DNA of 64,000 nt. Source: Phymatolithon calcareum. Lineage: Eukaryota > Rhodophyta > Florideophyceae > Hapalidiales. A model generated the notes under the pieces. It worked only from the letters and a program-made list of their open reading frames with translations. It made no database searches and was not told the origin of the DNA. How positions within the stretch are numbered: position 1 is the first letter of the stretch; each line of letters opens with the position of its first letter. The stretch lies in assembly GCA_977006965.1 (NCBI GenBank), contig OZ345368.1, positions 1,674,001-1,738,000 of the forward strand, in the 5' to 3' direction. Positions 20,659 to 31,941 of this stretch are shown here, one piece after another. A program made the position numbers and the translations under genes.

Positions 20659-22182
20659 ATGGAGCAAAGATTCCGCCAAGAAGGACATGTCAGCAAAGAC
20701 TTATATGGCGATGAGGTTGAAACAGACACCATGGAGTCGCCATGCTTGGATGACTACCTCGCTCATCTTCCCCAAGAGGTGCTGCACAATATACTTCGGC
20801 AACTAAGCGCACGCCCTCGCAGCAAGCTTTGGCAGCAATATGTCGATGCATGGGATCTCGCGTCCGTTCTGCACGACGGAGGACCTCTGGCGGCTGTGGC
20901 GCGTCGAGAATTTCGAGCGTTGCATTCATGGCGTAAGGGTTGTGGACTTTTTGCGGATGGCGATGCCCTCATGGAAGTGTTGGACTGTATGCAAGATGCA
21001 GTACATACTCTTGGAATTCGTGCTGAGGTGTTTGCCGATATTCGGAATGCAACGAGTCTTGTCAACATTCGCTCATTATCGTTGTTCCAAATGCGCACCG
21101 ACATTAATCTTGACATGATATTGCTCAACTGCAACAGAAATTTAACTGCGCTTTGCTTGGAGGGGGACACTTTGAGTAGTGCTAACATTTCTGCTATTGC
21201 CGCGTATGGACGGGGCGTTCGAGAACTTACCTTGGAATTCAATTCTTATGAGACGCTGCTGACCGCAGTGTGGATGTCTACCGGTCCTACGTTGGAAGAA
21301 TTGTGCTTCAAAGCTGCGCCTGTTCTCTCACTTCGTGATTGGAAACCGTGTCTTACGGCAGACAAGTTGCTCGAGTCGTATTTCAAGATTCCCTCTTTTT
21401 GCACCAGACTGGCGGCGCTGGAACTTCAGGGCAGTTTAGAATGGCGTGGTCTTCCTTCTGAGATTGTTCAATGCTTTGGATCGAATCTCCAAGTTTTGCG
21501 GCTAATGGATCATGGCACTTGCTTTATTCCCAAAGAGCTCCAACTCATTTTACAGTCCTGTCCGAACGTGAAGGTGGATGCATATGTACACAACAACATA
21601 TCCAGTAGTCTTCTTTCGCTTGGTGAAAATCTCCGGGCCCTTCGCATTGAAAGCGCGGCATGTCCCGGAATAGAGCAGGCTGGAAAGGCTTGCTCAAAAA
21701 TCGAGGAACTTGACCTTGACGTATGGGATGAGGACCCGCGTCCGTTTCTGTCGTCGTTCTTTGCTGTGTCGAAACCGTATCTGCGCGTATTGCATCTTGC
21801 CATTCTTGGGCGAGTGCATCTTCGTGTGTGTATGGATGCCCTTGCAAAATGCGTCAACTCGATTGAGGAGTTCTCCTGCATGACAATCAAAATTTTCGAT
21901 GCGACTTTCCGAAATTTTGCGGCGGCCAACAAGCGCTTGCGATGTGCGAGCGTCGAATGCGTTGAAACAAGGAATATAGGTGGAGAAGATGATTGTGGAA
22001 TAAGGGCGGAATATGCTGCTGTGAGCTTTGTGAAAGATTTTGCACAGTGTGCGGAGCTCCAAGAATTGGTTCTGGAGTGCCCGCGAATATCGTCAAGGTC
22101 AACCCTCATTCAGGAAGGGTGCTATCTTTTACGTGGTAGAGGTGTCGATGTTTTTATCTCTGGAATCCAGTATCTTTCTTAA
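20659..22182 (+). CDS. F-box-like protein with leucine-rich-repeat-type region, 507 aa
   Basis: Start ATG 20659; the preceding GTG is ignored. Residues about 36-50 (LAHLPQEVLHNILRQLS) have the L-P-x-E-V/I-L-x-x-I pattern that opens an F-box, and the following AWDLASVLHDGGPLAAVARREF continues like an F-box helix pair. The rest is a series of about 25-residue Leu-rich units (for example RSLSLFQMRT, NLTALCLEGDTL, GVRELTLEFNS, TLEELCFK, LAALELQGSL, NLQVLRLMDHG, LRALRIESA, KIEELDLDVWD, YLRVLHLAIL). This is the architecture of SCF ubiquitin-ligase substrate adaptors. The F-box is divergent, so SKP1 binding is not assured. Single exon. Confidence 0.75.
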   Translation: MEQRFRQEGHVSKDLYGDEVETDTMESPCLDDYLAHLPQEVLHNILRQLSARPRSKLWQQYVDAWDLASVLHDGGPLAAVARREFRALHSWRKGCGLFADGDALMEVLDCMQDAVHTLGIRAEVFADIRNATSLVNIRSLSLFQMRTDINLDMILLNCNRNLTALCLEGDTLSSANISAIAAYGRGVRELTLEFNSYETLLTAVWMSTGPTLEELCFKAAPVLSLRDWKPCLTADKLLESYFKIPSFCTRLAALELQGSLEWRGLPSEIVQCFGSNLQVLRLMDHGTCFIPKELQLILQSCPNVKVDAYVHNNISSSLLSLGENLRALRIESAACPGIEQAGKACSKIEELDLDVWDEDPRPFLSSFFAVSKPYLRVLHLAILGRVHLRVCMDALAKCVNSIEEFSCMTIKIFDATFRNFAAANKRLRCASVECVETRNIGGEDDCGIRAEYAAVSFVKDFAQCAELQELVLECPRISSRSTLIQEGCYLLRGRGVDVFISGIQYLS

Positions 22183-23194
22183 GCGACCATTTATTGCATC
22201 CAAAGCACCAGTCTGGTGACCTAACGACTAAAGTGAAACTTGGGAAATGAGGGAGTAGAACTTGCCGAGACCTGCAGTTCCGTTTTAGCACGATGGCGTA
22301 CTTTCTCTCTTATTAGCAGCCTTGACTGACAATCTCGTCTCCGTCGCCCAGGGAATCAAAGCACATTTTGGAGTACCCCGAGAACAAATCCCTTTTCTCG
22401 TATTTCCACGAGGTCACGTAAGAAATTGCCGTTGACACATGACCTCGCGACCAGTGTACTGAGACACAATGGTCCATCGACACTCGAAGCGGACGCGCCA
22501 CGCTAGTCGCCCACTCGTGATCAGCAAGCCTCCAGAAGAACCGTGAGGCTATGGCGAAAGCGCGTACATTTCCGTCAAAGGTCAGACAAAAACCGAAATC
22601 TCACAGGCGACTCGACTCGCCAGCTGGATTCAAGACTGCAATGCGCGCATATGCAAAATTCATCGACTGGTACAACTGCACCGGAAAAGATATTTCAGTT
22701 TTCTTCATGGCTAAAACCTGGGGCATTAGTAATGCCCAAGCTTTTTTATCTCGTGACAACAACTACGTTCGATGTTCGTTCTCAGAGCGGTAACTTGTTC
22801 AAACGGTTCTGCTGCCTTCGCAAGCATTCCACGTATCTTTTTTTCGGAGATACCTCAACATGAATTTCAGAAAACCACATTAGGTACGGCACAGCAGAAG
22901 GATGGGGTCATCATCGTTGCGATTATCCCTGCTGGTCTCCTCGTAGTTGAACGGGACGAAAGTGCCCGCCTGTGGCACTTCGGGAGCACGGACGACCCGC
23001 AGTGGAAATGGGCAGTGCTGCGCTACTGACATAGCATAGTACTGGACATTGAGAAGCTTTTCTATCAAGTTGAAATGAGGAAAGCCGAAAAGTATGGCCA
23101 GTATAGCACGGACATAAAATTCAAAGTTGCTTCCAGAGGGAGAGAAGGGTTTGACCGGACCGAACGGACCACAAACGAAAAAAGACAAGTTTCC

Positions 23195-23229
<35 letters not shown>

Positions 23230-23241
23230 CCGCGCCGGCGC
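23195..23241. repeat. (GGGCGC)n microsatellite ending in an 18-bp palindrome
   Basis: About six GGGCGC units are followed by CCCGCGCC, so the end of the array (GGCGCGGGCGCCCGCGCC) is itself palindromic and likely to form a stable hairpin. Confidence 0.85.
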
Positions 23242-24545
23242 AAGTGGCCGCAGCGATAAAGCTGGAGAATGCGGTAAATTGATAAATTGGGCAGTAATCG
23301 ACTTCTGAACATCAGAAATCAAATTTCTCTCCTATTTTTGGATGCGTAGATACCGTAAATTTTGAAAGATGCAAGGAACATTCATTTTACTACAATTTAC
23401 TAAGATCAATGCGGAAAAGTGCTTCTTCGTCGATCTTGAGCTGCGTAATATGGAGAACAGCAAAAGAAATATGAGAAATGTAACTAGTAGTGGTGACAAA
23501 AGCGTGACATGAACACGAAAAAGTGTTTCATAAGACGGTTCACAGTCTTTTCCTTGCTTGCATATGAAAACTCTGAGTTTTCTACTATCAGCCAATGACC
23601 CAGCCACTACACTCATGTAAACTCTTATTGGATGATCCGAACGTCTGTCATTCAATTTACGGAACTTTGGATTCAGTAAACCGGTTATGCCGACGGTATG
23701 CCGCGGCGCAGACGAAATTAAAACGGCTTCCTCGTTTGTACCGGTTTATTACCGTCCTTAGAACACGCCAGGAGCTCTACTGCCTCCGTTTTCACTCTAT
23801 GCAAGGATTAAATTATATGCTTCGAAACAGAATACAGAGGGTTTTCTAGTGAAGTAGGAAGAACGAAAACTTTAGACTTCTTTTTGATGATACAGCACGC
23901 CAAAAAAGCGGCATATGCCGTTTTTTCGGCATTTTTGTCAAGTTGAAGGCCTCATAACTCTACAAAAACAAATTCTTGGCGAGTATATTCCACAATATGC
24001 AGAAAGAGGAAAACGAAAACTTTAATTTGATGTGCAGTAATAGCGATGAAAAGCATGGGGTGCTGAGATAACGTCTAAGAAAGTTTTTAAAAAAGCGGCC
24101 AAGGTCGAAATTTGTCCTTGATCATTTCAGGAAGATGTCCTCGAAAACGCCAAAAAGGAAGTTACGTGCCCTCCCTGAACTAATTCTGATACGTGTTTGT
24201 TGTAGCTGGCTATCAAACATTGGTGTAAACCCAACAAAATGATACTTTAATATAATGCATAATATTTTGGCGGTAGAATTTTCCAGAGACGTTATGATAG
24301 TGTATAAGATCAAAATGTGTACTCATCAGTGAAAACACGGGTTAGCTGGTTTCAAAAACATCCCGAAAGACACATGTTTAATTTTATTTTTCGCGGGAAA
24401 CCGCGTTTCGGAAACAAAACATTGGGTAAGTGGATTACATTGTTGCTGACGCTATCGACACCTGACCTGCTCCTCCGCAAGCTGGTAATCAAAAAACTAT
24501 AATTTTTTACATAAACCATAAAGCTGTATTTTACGGTCTAGTTTT

Positions 24546-24752
24546 GTGCTCCCCAGTCTATCTGACCTAAAATCTGCTTTTTCCCGCATTCTCCTGCACA
24601 AAGCGCTCCTTCCGACGGTAATCCCGCCGGAAATGGCGGACGCGATCGTGAACGCGCACTCCAGGGACTTGGCGAATCGAGAACTTGCCACACTTGAAAT
24701 GCCAGACCCAAGCCCGCCGTTGCAAGATTTCGAGAAAATCTTGCGAATTTAA
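24546..24752 (+). other. Coding-like segment, possible exon or remnant of unknown gene
   Basis: A 68-codon frame with regular codon composition and a helical, amphipathic product (LSDLKSAFSRILLHKALL, PEMADAIVNAHSRDLANREL). No homologue is recognised and no partner exon with clear splice sites is seen. Confidence 0.25.
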
Positions 24753-26249
24753 GCGGATTTGATACAGGCCGGCTATCATACCGGTCCGGCCCGTTCACCT
24801 GTGCGTCACAGATAGGAACCAAGAGCTCAGTCAGGAATTTTTCCCCGCTACAGTGCAGGGTTTTTTTGAACTTGCAAGAGCTGTGATCCGGCCTCCCCAT
24901 GGGAGAAGACTATCACCTTCTGGTAGTATGGTAGTACATGGATTCCGCCCTGAGTGGTGTGCCGCAGCGCTCAAGGAAGCTGGGAGAGAAGACAGAAGAA
25001 GATGAAAGAAGGCAGCGAGATGACTAGCTACCGTGAGCGTCCTAAATGGTTTCCAACCCGGGGCATCCCTTTGAAGGACGGCGACTGAAGATTGGCTATG
25101 TAGCGATATAGATGTTAAGCTTCCCCAAGGTCTGCACATTGTGCAGCTTGGGCAGCTGTTGTGACATCAAGTACCACTCGTATCTGTTAAGTCTACTGGA
25201 GCCGTAAGGATGTGGAGTTGTTTACCAGCTCTGATAAATCCCGCAACAAAAGAAAGAAAGAAAGAAAGTTGCTTCGCCTCGGATGAGGAAGATTCAAGTC
25301 TATCCACAGAAGGCATGCTTGAGAAAACCAGATGCCAATTGAACCTGGTCTCCACAGCTAACTGTGGATATGCGAGTTGGGTACCGAAAGGTTTCCAAAG
25401 CGTACGATTGCTCGCGAGATATGACGTACGGTAACATATAAAATCGACGTCCCTTGTTTCTGCAGTCGTTGTGAAGTTGCCCGGTACCACTGCTAAAATT
25501 TCCGTGCATTGTCCCCCCCCCCCGCGAATGCTGCACGCGCCATTGCTTGGGATTCACCTACAGGTTTGTTGCTACAAATGGGCTGCGGCGGCTTGTCCCG
25601 CTATCGCTCTTTCCAAAGCATCAATCAGGGGAACGTGCTTTGCGGTATGCCATGCATCTGCCCTCAGGGGATATGTCAAATATGCTTATGAAGCTCGAGA
25701 GATTTGAAGTGATTATGAAATGAATTCTCCTTAATCAATCGACAAATCGCTTTCATGTCCTCTGTTCCATAAACACAGATATGCGGAAAATTTGGGGTTT
25801 GTAGATCCGCTCACGTTGGAAAGAAATGGACATCTCTGAAGCGCGCCTTGCTCCAGAAAGAAGGAACAGAGTGCAATGGAGATTGAATTGCTCCGTCTGC
25901 CTATACCGAAACTATGCAGTCCCGAGTAAGAGGTAGCATCGCTAGCGGAATGGCTAGGACCAGGAACAAGCCTACTGTACTTCCAGAAAGATTCGTCCGC
26001 CCATTCATGGCGTGCAGACTTGCAGCTGAGAGTATGATACACTGTATGATAGTGCAAGGGCACTGGCATAAGGTATTCCGATTGATGAGGATTATGGTAT
26101 ACCATCTCAGTTGAGTGGAGTGGTTGAAGTTCTCGTAGCCCCACCAATGAAAAATAGCCAAAACACAAGATTCAAATATTTCGCCAATGTAAACCGCCGT
26201 ATACTGTATACAGTATTTTGCCATGCAGTATTTTGCCAATCCATGGATC

Positions 26250-26454
26250 CATTTGATCTTAAGCCAATCACAAAGGTCATCATGGTGTTGATTTCTCTTG
26301 TCCAGGGCCGCAAGCTTGATCGATCGATCGAGACTATCTCTCGTGCAAGGCCTCATGTTCAAGCATGATCGATTTGATCCAAAGCCAATCACAAAGGTCA
26401 TCATGGTTTGGATTTCTCTCGTGCAGGGCCTCAAGCTTGATCGATCGTGACTAT
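26250..26454 (+). repeat. Tandem duplication (121-bp offset) in the promoter of the nu-class GST gene
   Basis: Two copies of a roughly 85-bp block, each beginning near ATTTGATC and containing AAGCCAATCACAAAGGTCAT and AAGCTTGATCGATCG, start at about 26250 and 26371. A shorter third echo lies between them (26340-26370). The second copy runs into the TATA box, so the duplication multiplies putative upstream control sites, including a CCAAT-like core. Confidence 0.8.
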
Positions 26455-26459
26455 ATAAG
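26452..26459 (+). promoter_or_regulatory. TATA box (TATATAAG) of the nu-class GST gene
   Basis: It lies 43 bp upstream of ATG 26495, which leaves room for only a very short leader. Confidence 0.6.
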
Positions 26460-26494
26460 CCTTCATTCTCATCGTCTCTCAACCTTCCAACCGA

Positions 26495-27382
26495 ATGACG
26501 ATATCACTTCGAACTGCAACGAACGGCTTGCAAACTCTGTTCTTCGTTCCCTTCGCACGCTTTCCATCTACCCACTTGCGAGCACGACCACTTTGCGTCT
26601 GCGCACACACTGTTTCCAACGACAACAACCGCACGTCAAGAATGTCGTTCAAGAATGCCGCAACGTCGGGAGCCCGATTCGAGAAAGAGCTGCCAATGGG
26701 AGAGCATCCGCTGCAGCTGTATTCATTGGGGACACCGAATGGTCAGAAGGTGACGATGCTCCTGGAAGAACTCGGACTGGCGTACGACGCATGGCGAATC
26801 AACATCATGCAAGGCGAGAACTTTGGATCAGGCTTCATCAAAATCTCTCCCAATGAGAAAATTCCCGCCTTGTTGGATCTGGATGGCCCCAACGGCGAAG
26901 AGCTCCCAGTGATCGAGAGCGGGGCGATACTAATGTATCTCGCTGAGAAGGCCGACAGCCCGCTGTACCCGAAGGATCCCGAGGCCCGCATTCGGGTTAC
27001 GCAGTGGCTAATGTGGCAGATGGGCACAGCGCCTTACTTCGGACAATTTGGGCACTTCTTTAAGTACGCTAAGGAGAAGATTCCGTATGCGATCGATCGA
27101 TACACTATGGAGGCCAAGCGTATCTGTGACGTGCTTGACAAACAGTTGGAACGCACCGGCAAGTTTGTTGCCGGGGATTATTCTATTGCTGATATTGCCA
27201 TTTTTCCCTGGATTGTGTGCCTCAAGATTTTTTACAACGCGGAGGAAGAGCTCGGACTCCTGAAATACACTCACATGCAGCGGTGGATGAAGGACATGAT
27301 GGAGCGTGACGCTGTGATGCGTGGCATGAAGGTGCTCGCGTTTGGTGGGGAAGACCACTATAGCTCTGCTGGTAAGGCGTAG
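26495..27382 (+). CDS. Nu-class (YghU/Ure2-like) glutathione transferase, 295 aa, with N-terminal extension
   Basis: From residue 70 onward the protein matches bacterial and fungal YghU-type enzymes closely: LQLYSLGTPNGQKVTMLLEELGLAYDAW, then NEKIPALLD, ESGAILMYLAEK, WLMWQMGTAPYFGQFGHFFKYA, YTMEAKRICDVLDKQLE, the helix-6 capping motif YSIADIAIFPW and a HMQRW block. This class binds two glutathiones and acts as a disulfide reductase/peroxidase rather than a classical transferase. The first 49 residues (before the second Met, residue 50) are hydrophobic/Arg/Ser-rich and look like an organellar presequence; use of Met50 would give a cytosolic form. Bacterial-like ancestry is known for the family. 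Single exon. Confidence 0.92.
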   Translation: MTISLRTATNGLQTLFFVPFARFPSTHLRARPLCVCAHTVSNDNNRTSRMSFKNAATSGARFEKELPMGEHPLQLYSLGTPNGQKVTMLLEELGLAYDAWRINIMQGENFGSGFIKISPNEKIPALLDLDGPNGEELPVIESGAILMYLAEKADSPLYPKDPEARIRVTQWLMWQMGTAPYFGQFGHFFKYAKEKIPYAIDRYTMEAKRICDVLDKQLERTGKFVAGDYSIADIAIFPWIVCLKIFYNAEEELGLLKYTHMQRWMKDMMERDAVMRGMKVLAFGGEDHYSSAGKA

Positions 27383-28293
27383 GGGCCTTCCGAGCGATGA
27401 CACTTTTGTTGAATATTAAAAATTAGATTCTCTGAAAAGAGTAGATGTTTTCTCAGCGGTGTTTTTCCAGCTTTCGAAGGAGAGTGTCCTTTAGAATGAA
27501 GTCCGTGTACGCGGGCATGCATTTGAGGCGCCCTATTGGTGAACACGCTAAGGTTTTTGATTTAAAATGATGCTTTGCTAACGGTCCATGTCATTAGGCA
27601 CGCCTCACTTTAGGCGATGCGCCTAATAAATGCGCCAGGTGACGGACCCTCGAATTTCCGACTACCAAGGTTGATCCTGAAAAAGGACCGATTGCACACA
27701 AGTTTGATCCCTGAAGTCGCCATGATATGAACTAACTGCAGGAGCTCGCAGTTGAACGATGGCGGCTTGCTAGTTATGTGGCGAGGTGCCTGCAGTCCAC
27801 CTGACTCTTGTCCTTCGCCACAAACTGGCCAGTTTCTTGTTTCACTAATTTTTTGTCAAGCTGGTATTCCTGGTTAAGAATAGTATCAGAAATAGAAGTG
27901 CCTAAACCAATTGACTTTGCGCGGCGCGGTGTTTGCTAGCCAGTAATCGTTGCTTAGACGTGAGCCCCGTCTTTTAAAAGAGCCCGACAACAACAACCGG
28001 TTGAACGAGCACTATTGTATGATATCTTTTTTATGAAATTTAAATTTTAGAAGAAGGGCCAAAATTTGGAATTCTATTTCAACGTAAAATATCGAAAAAT
28101 CAGGACGGCCACCGAACCCCCTCATGAGGGTGCACGCCCACGTGTCACAGAGTCGATCAACTATGCAACGTCGCGGTGTTAGTCCTGGGCTGTAAAATTG
28201 TTCAACTGACCTTACCCACGATTTCATTCTCTCCATCCGAACAAAGTCCAAATTGTTATCTCGAGCCCGACCGTGCCGAGAAAACCAATTGCC
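27383..28293. other. Intergenic region between the GST and PRMT5 genes
   Basis: No gene seen. A small cluster of GCGCCTAA/TTAGGCG inverted motifs lies at about 27590-27635. Confidence 0.4.
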
Positions 28294-30243
28294 ATGGTTG
28301 TGACTCATCCTCAAACGGGGCACCAGTTAAACATCGGGCTCGATGTGGTTGCCGTGCCTCGACTCCAAAAAGCTCTCGAACTTGCCGAAGGGTCGGGCTG
28401 CGACTTCGTCCTTGCACCGTTGGCCCACCCACGTTACGAGCGCATCGGGCTTCGTTCAGAATCTGATACTACACCGCCGCCATTACCCGCTAAAGGAGAG
28501 AGTTTTGCAGCACCACCTCCAATCGTTCGAGATGAGCCGCTGACTCGATCCGATCTTGAATTGTCATCCGGGGTGTGGATGGCGGGCGTTGTAGCAAAAC
28601 TCTCACCCTGGATCCGACCAGATTGTCCGCATCCTGCATTGCGTGCGGCGTCTGAGGCTGCCTTTGCGGAGGAAGTTGCGTTTGCTTCGCATATGTCACT
28701 GCGAGCACTTATTGTACCGCCGCCCAACGGCGGCGCACAAGGTGTTGCAAATCTTGCGCGTTGCATTTCGTCCGCACTTTCTGCTGCTCCTATGCTACAA
28801 CTTTGGCTCCGCTTGCCGGTGTTGGATCTTCCCGGAAAGGTTCCTTTCGGTGTTGATGGTCAAGAGGTGCAACTGCCAAGCGAGAAGGACATGGAACCGT
28901 GGGAAGTGTGGAACACTATCCGCACGTTGTGCGGGGAACATCCTAATCTAGGCATTGCTTTGGAGCTTACACAGGACCTGCCACCGCGTGGAGTACTGGA
29001 GCGCTGGGTCGCTGAACCGGTCCGTGTCGTGCTGTTGTCAACATCATCGTATGTGACCAACAAGGTTGGATATCCTGTCTTATCGCGTCGTCATCAGGAC
29101 TTCATCAAGATGATGTTTACTATGCGCCCATTTTTCGCGCTTACCGGACGTGCCCATAAAGTTAAGGGCGGTGAGGGTTATCGCCCGTTTGTCCAGTATC
29201 TCGCTCATCTTTTCGGGAAAATGCCCGGTGCGAGCGAAGCTGAAACTTACGAAGCGCCGTATTACGACTATTTGCAATCGCCGCTTCAGCCACTCGCACA
29301 CAACCTTGGCAGCCAGACATACGAAACTTTTGAAAAGGACCCTGTGAAGTATGCGTCATACGAGCGGGCTGTGCGAAAATGTATCTCGGAACGGAAATGG
29401 GGAGGTGTCAAGCCTGTCATCATGGTGCTTGGTGCCGGACGAGGACCTCTTGTGAAGGTCAGTTTGCGGGCAGCGGAATCTTCAAATGTTGAGGTCATTG
29501 TATTCGCCGTGGAGAAGAACCCCAACGCAATTGTGACACTGCGGAACATGAAACAGCAGCTGAAATGGCACAATGTGACAATTGTTGCGGGGGACATGCG
29601 AAAGATTGATAGCCAGGTGAAGGCAGATATTATTGTGTCGGAATTGCTGGGGTCGTTTGGGGATAACGAGCTTTCGCCGGAGTGTCTTGATGGGGCAACT
29701 CACTTGTTGAAGGAAGACGGTGTGTCAATCCCACAGAGCTATACCAGTTTTCTGGCACCACTAGCGTCGACAAAGTTGCACAACGAAGTCAAGGCGTACG
29801 GTGAATCTGTTAAGGACATGGAGACGGCGTACGTGGTGAAAATTCACAGGGGAAAAACGTTGGCGAAACCGCAGGCATGTTTCAGGTTCGAGCACCCTAA
29901 TCGGGCAGAGGTGATTGATAACTCCAGATATTGTCGGTTGAAGTTCACTCTGAACGAGACGAACATAATTCATGGACTTGTGGGCTACTTCGAGGCTGTT
30001 CTGTACAAGGACATCAGGATTTCGATTAATCCGGCTACTTTTTCGAGCGGCATGTTCTCCTGGTTTCCGATTTATTTCCCAATCTCCACGCCGGTGTACG
30101 TCGAAGCGGGCCAAACCGTTACAGTTCACATGTGGAGGAGAAACTCTGTTAGTAAGGTTTGGTATGAATGGTGCCTGACAGAACCGCAAGTCACGACTAT
30201 CCACAACCCCAACGGACGCTCTTATGCGTTTGGACTTAACTGA
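28294..30243 (+). CDS. PRMT5: Protein arginine N-methyltransferase 5, 649 aa
   Basis: A type II arginine methyltransferase that makes symmetric dimethylarginine on histones and spliceosomal Sm proteins. The first ATG is 28294 (GCC before, G after); an in-frame GTG seven codons upstream is ignored. Residues 14-50 match the TIM-barrel N-terminus (GLDVVAVPRLQKAL...FVLAPLAHPRYER). The catalytic half has SQTYETFEKDP with the family-specific Tyr343/Phe346, SAM motif GAGRGP (380-385), VEKNPNA, and the double-E loop SELLGSFGDNELSPE with Glu450 and Glu459, then ECLDGA, VSIPQSYTSFLAP and the C-terminal beta-barrel ending in WYEW and GRSYAFGL. Length agrees with the family (about 640). Single exon. AATAAA lies at 30266. 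Confidence 0.97.
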   Translation: MVVTHPQTGHQLNIGLDVVAVPRLQKALELAEGSGCDFVLAPLAHPRYERIGLRSESDTTPPPLPAKGESFAAPPPIVRDEPLTRSDLELSSGVWMAGVVAKLSPWIRPDCPHPALRAASEAAFAEEVAFASHMSLRALIVPPPNGGAQGVANLARCISSALSAAPMLQLWLRLPVLDLPGKVPFGVDGQEVQLPSEKDMEPWEVWNTIRTLCGEHPNLGIALELTQDLPPRGVLERWVAEPVRVVLLSTSSYVTNKVGYPVLSRRHQDFIKMMFTMRPFFALTGRAHKVKGGEGYRPFVQYLAHLFGKMPGASEAETYEAPYYDYLQSPLQPLAHNLGSQTYETFEKDPVKYASYERAVRKCISERKWGGVKPVIMVLGAGRGPLVKVSLRAAESSNVEVIVFAVEKNPNAIVTLRNMKQQLKWHNVTIVAGDMRKIDSQVKADIIVSELLGSFGDNELSPECLDGATHLLKEDGVSIPQSYTSFLAPLASTKLHNEVKAYGESVKDMETAYVVKIHRGKTLAKPQACFRFEHPNRAEVIDNSRYCRLKFTLNETNIIHGLVGYFEAVLYKDIRISINPATFSSGMFSWFPIYFPISTPVYVEAGQTVTVHMWRRNSVSKVWYEWCLTEPQVTTIHNPNGRSYAFGLN

Positions 30244-30704
30244 CCGCCTTTTTCAGAATCTTATGAATAAACTTATGGTAGGGAGCAGTTTAACTCTGCA
30301 AATGTCTTTTGCCCAGAATTGATCTAGTGCAGTTTGTTTGGCAAGATGTGCCCCGTCTTGTATTGCGGGCTTCGAAGAATGCCTTGCAATAACTAAGAAT
30401 CATCCCGGTGGTCGCGGCAATCGCATAGGGCGTCGAAGAGAACCGGAAAGCATATTCGGAATTAAGGTTCTGGTGTGTTCTGACTTCGGTGATGGAGAAT
30501 ATCAGAGAGCAGGGTGTCGTCAGAAATCTTGGAAACGGTTGACTGAGTGACTAGGAGGAAACGTTTAGTTGAAAACATTTTCCATTCATCTACAGTACCT
30601 TCGCACCAGAATATTTCTAACTCGGGTATAAGCTATCAACTCATGCTAGTGATTCCATACGCCAACGGAAATGGCATAGAACGGGAGCCATGCTGAGTCT
30701 GGTA
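30244..30704. other. Intergenic region downstream of PRMT5
   Basis: No gene seen. Confidence 0.4.
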
Positions 30705-31120
30705 TTGCATCGGTTGTAAACGAAAAACAGCACTCAGAGCTCATCGTCCTAAGGCACGTATGTTCCTACAGACTCTGTACAGGAAGAAGATTGTTGAGGT
30801 AACCGGACTTATCCCATGTACTGGGAAAGTCAGGGTTCGTAGAACAACACGGAAACAAATTAATGACAGATAAGGAAAGAGTGCAAATGAAACGAGAGTA
30901 CATTTCCACTTACAACCAGAATTTTTCGTCCCTGAATATGAACTTATATGTCCCCGGTGGTAGTTGTATGATTGTCCTCATGTTGCTGCCGTCCATGCGC
31001 CCTAGCGAGATGGCCCTAGGCCTTCCATCACAGCTGCCAAAGATATATATGTCCCAATTATACCACAATTCGAACTGCGGTATGTTTACACGAACTTGAA
31101 TGTTAGTATTCAAATCCAGC
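30705..31120 (-). pseudogene. Decayed 3' half of a triple-CBM48 gene (exons 3-4 only)
   Basis: On the minus strand, 31113-30910 is homologous to exon 3 of the CBM48 genes (IPQFELWYNWDIYIFGS...LGRMDGSN...QLPPGTYKF), followed by the intron and exon-4 region to about 30705. Exons 1 and 2 are missing. Two of the aromatic ligand residues are lost: the module's GSWDGW has become GSCDGR. Exon 4 is disrupted. This is a truncated fourth member of the local family. Confidence 0.85.
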
Positions 31121-31189
31121 CCTGACAGTCTCGTGAGACATGTTCGATAGCAGAGACTTTGGTGCTAAAATGAAAATATGGTCTACGAA

Positions 31190-31640
31190 CAGAATAACAT
31201 TATTCGATGACGGCGTCTGATGGCAAAAAGACTTCTCCTGCGGCGATGCAACGCCTCGAGCACAGGCAGGAAGGCAAATATTTTGCCAAGCGTATTTACT
31301 GCAGCCCTGATGCAGATTGATGCTGACACCAAAGCGCAATATTGTGTACCGGTAATTTTCAAGAAAGGCCTGAGCATCAAAATATTCATCCTGGTGTTCA
31401 TGGCTCTGGTCCTTCCACGCTGGGAATATGCAGTGCACCCAACGTCTTGGGCAATAACGTGCCGAATGCTGCCAAGGTAGTAGAACTAGCTCAACCAACT
31501 ATTTGGATCATCGTCCAGACGAAGGACCGACAAACTCCGCCTTCTGTATGAAATCCAAGCCCTCAGTCACAAGCGGGAAAACATAGCTCTCAAGTTGTTG
31601 CCGAGGACAAGGGCTAGGGAAAAGAAGTATATAGGAAAAC
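31190..31640 (+). mobile_element. LINE C-terminal fragment
   Basis: The frames encode a segment LVLPRWEYAVHPTSW, the counterpart of TLVQCRWEYALHLTPY in the LINE at 40.3 kb. Downstream, in another frame, comes an Arg/Lys-rich RRRTDKLRLLYEIQALSHKRE helix like the region that follows it in the other copies. No reverse transcriptase core is present. Confidence 0.65.
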
Positions 31641-31845
31641 CGCCTTAATGCAGAAACGCCGAAGAGTCATTACACAAGAAACGACATCTTCCCGATGGAA
31701 AACAGAGAACCGTTGTTAAAGCAGCTACACAAATTCTGACAAACCAGTCAAAGGAAACGCTTCGGTCAACAGAACCGACATGTCATTCAACCTCCAAGTT
31801 GTACGCAATTGATTCAGTTGCAACTAGTATGAAACGTGTGTGGTT

Positions 31846-31941
31846 GGACATGAGATTAGAGAGCGGGGTCGAGTCCACGAGAACTACGGTAGAAGAAGAC
31901 ACGTAGATTTTTAAATTATATAAAAATCTAATCTCATGTCC
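31846..31941. repeat. Nested inverted repeat (15-bp outer arms, 9-bp inner arms)
   Basis: GGACATGAGATTAGA at 31846-31860 is exactly inverted at 31927-31941. Inside, TAGATTTTT at 31904-31912 is inverted at 31922-31930. The layout resembles a small fold-back element. Confidence 0.8.

Larger units (their letters stand above)
22183..26249. other. Long gene-poor stretch
   Basis: No firm gene. Contents: a GC-rich hexamer array at 23195-23241, a near-palindrome around CGGCATATGCCG near 23912, a coding-like frame at 24546-24752 (listed separately), an AAAG array near 25250-25268, a run of ten C at about 25512, and a 16-bp palindrome at 26201-26216. Confidence 0.4.

Noticed and set aside
28273-28293. 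Non-ATG upstream starts (GTG/TTG) for PRMT5, PGDH, the CUE-like, F-box-like and CBM48 genes
   Set aside because: Eukaryotic initiation strongly prefers ATG; in each case an in-frame ATG just downstream preserves all conserved sequence.
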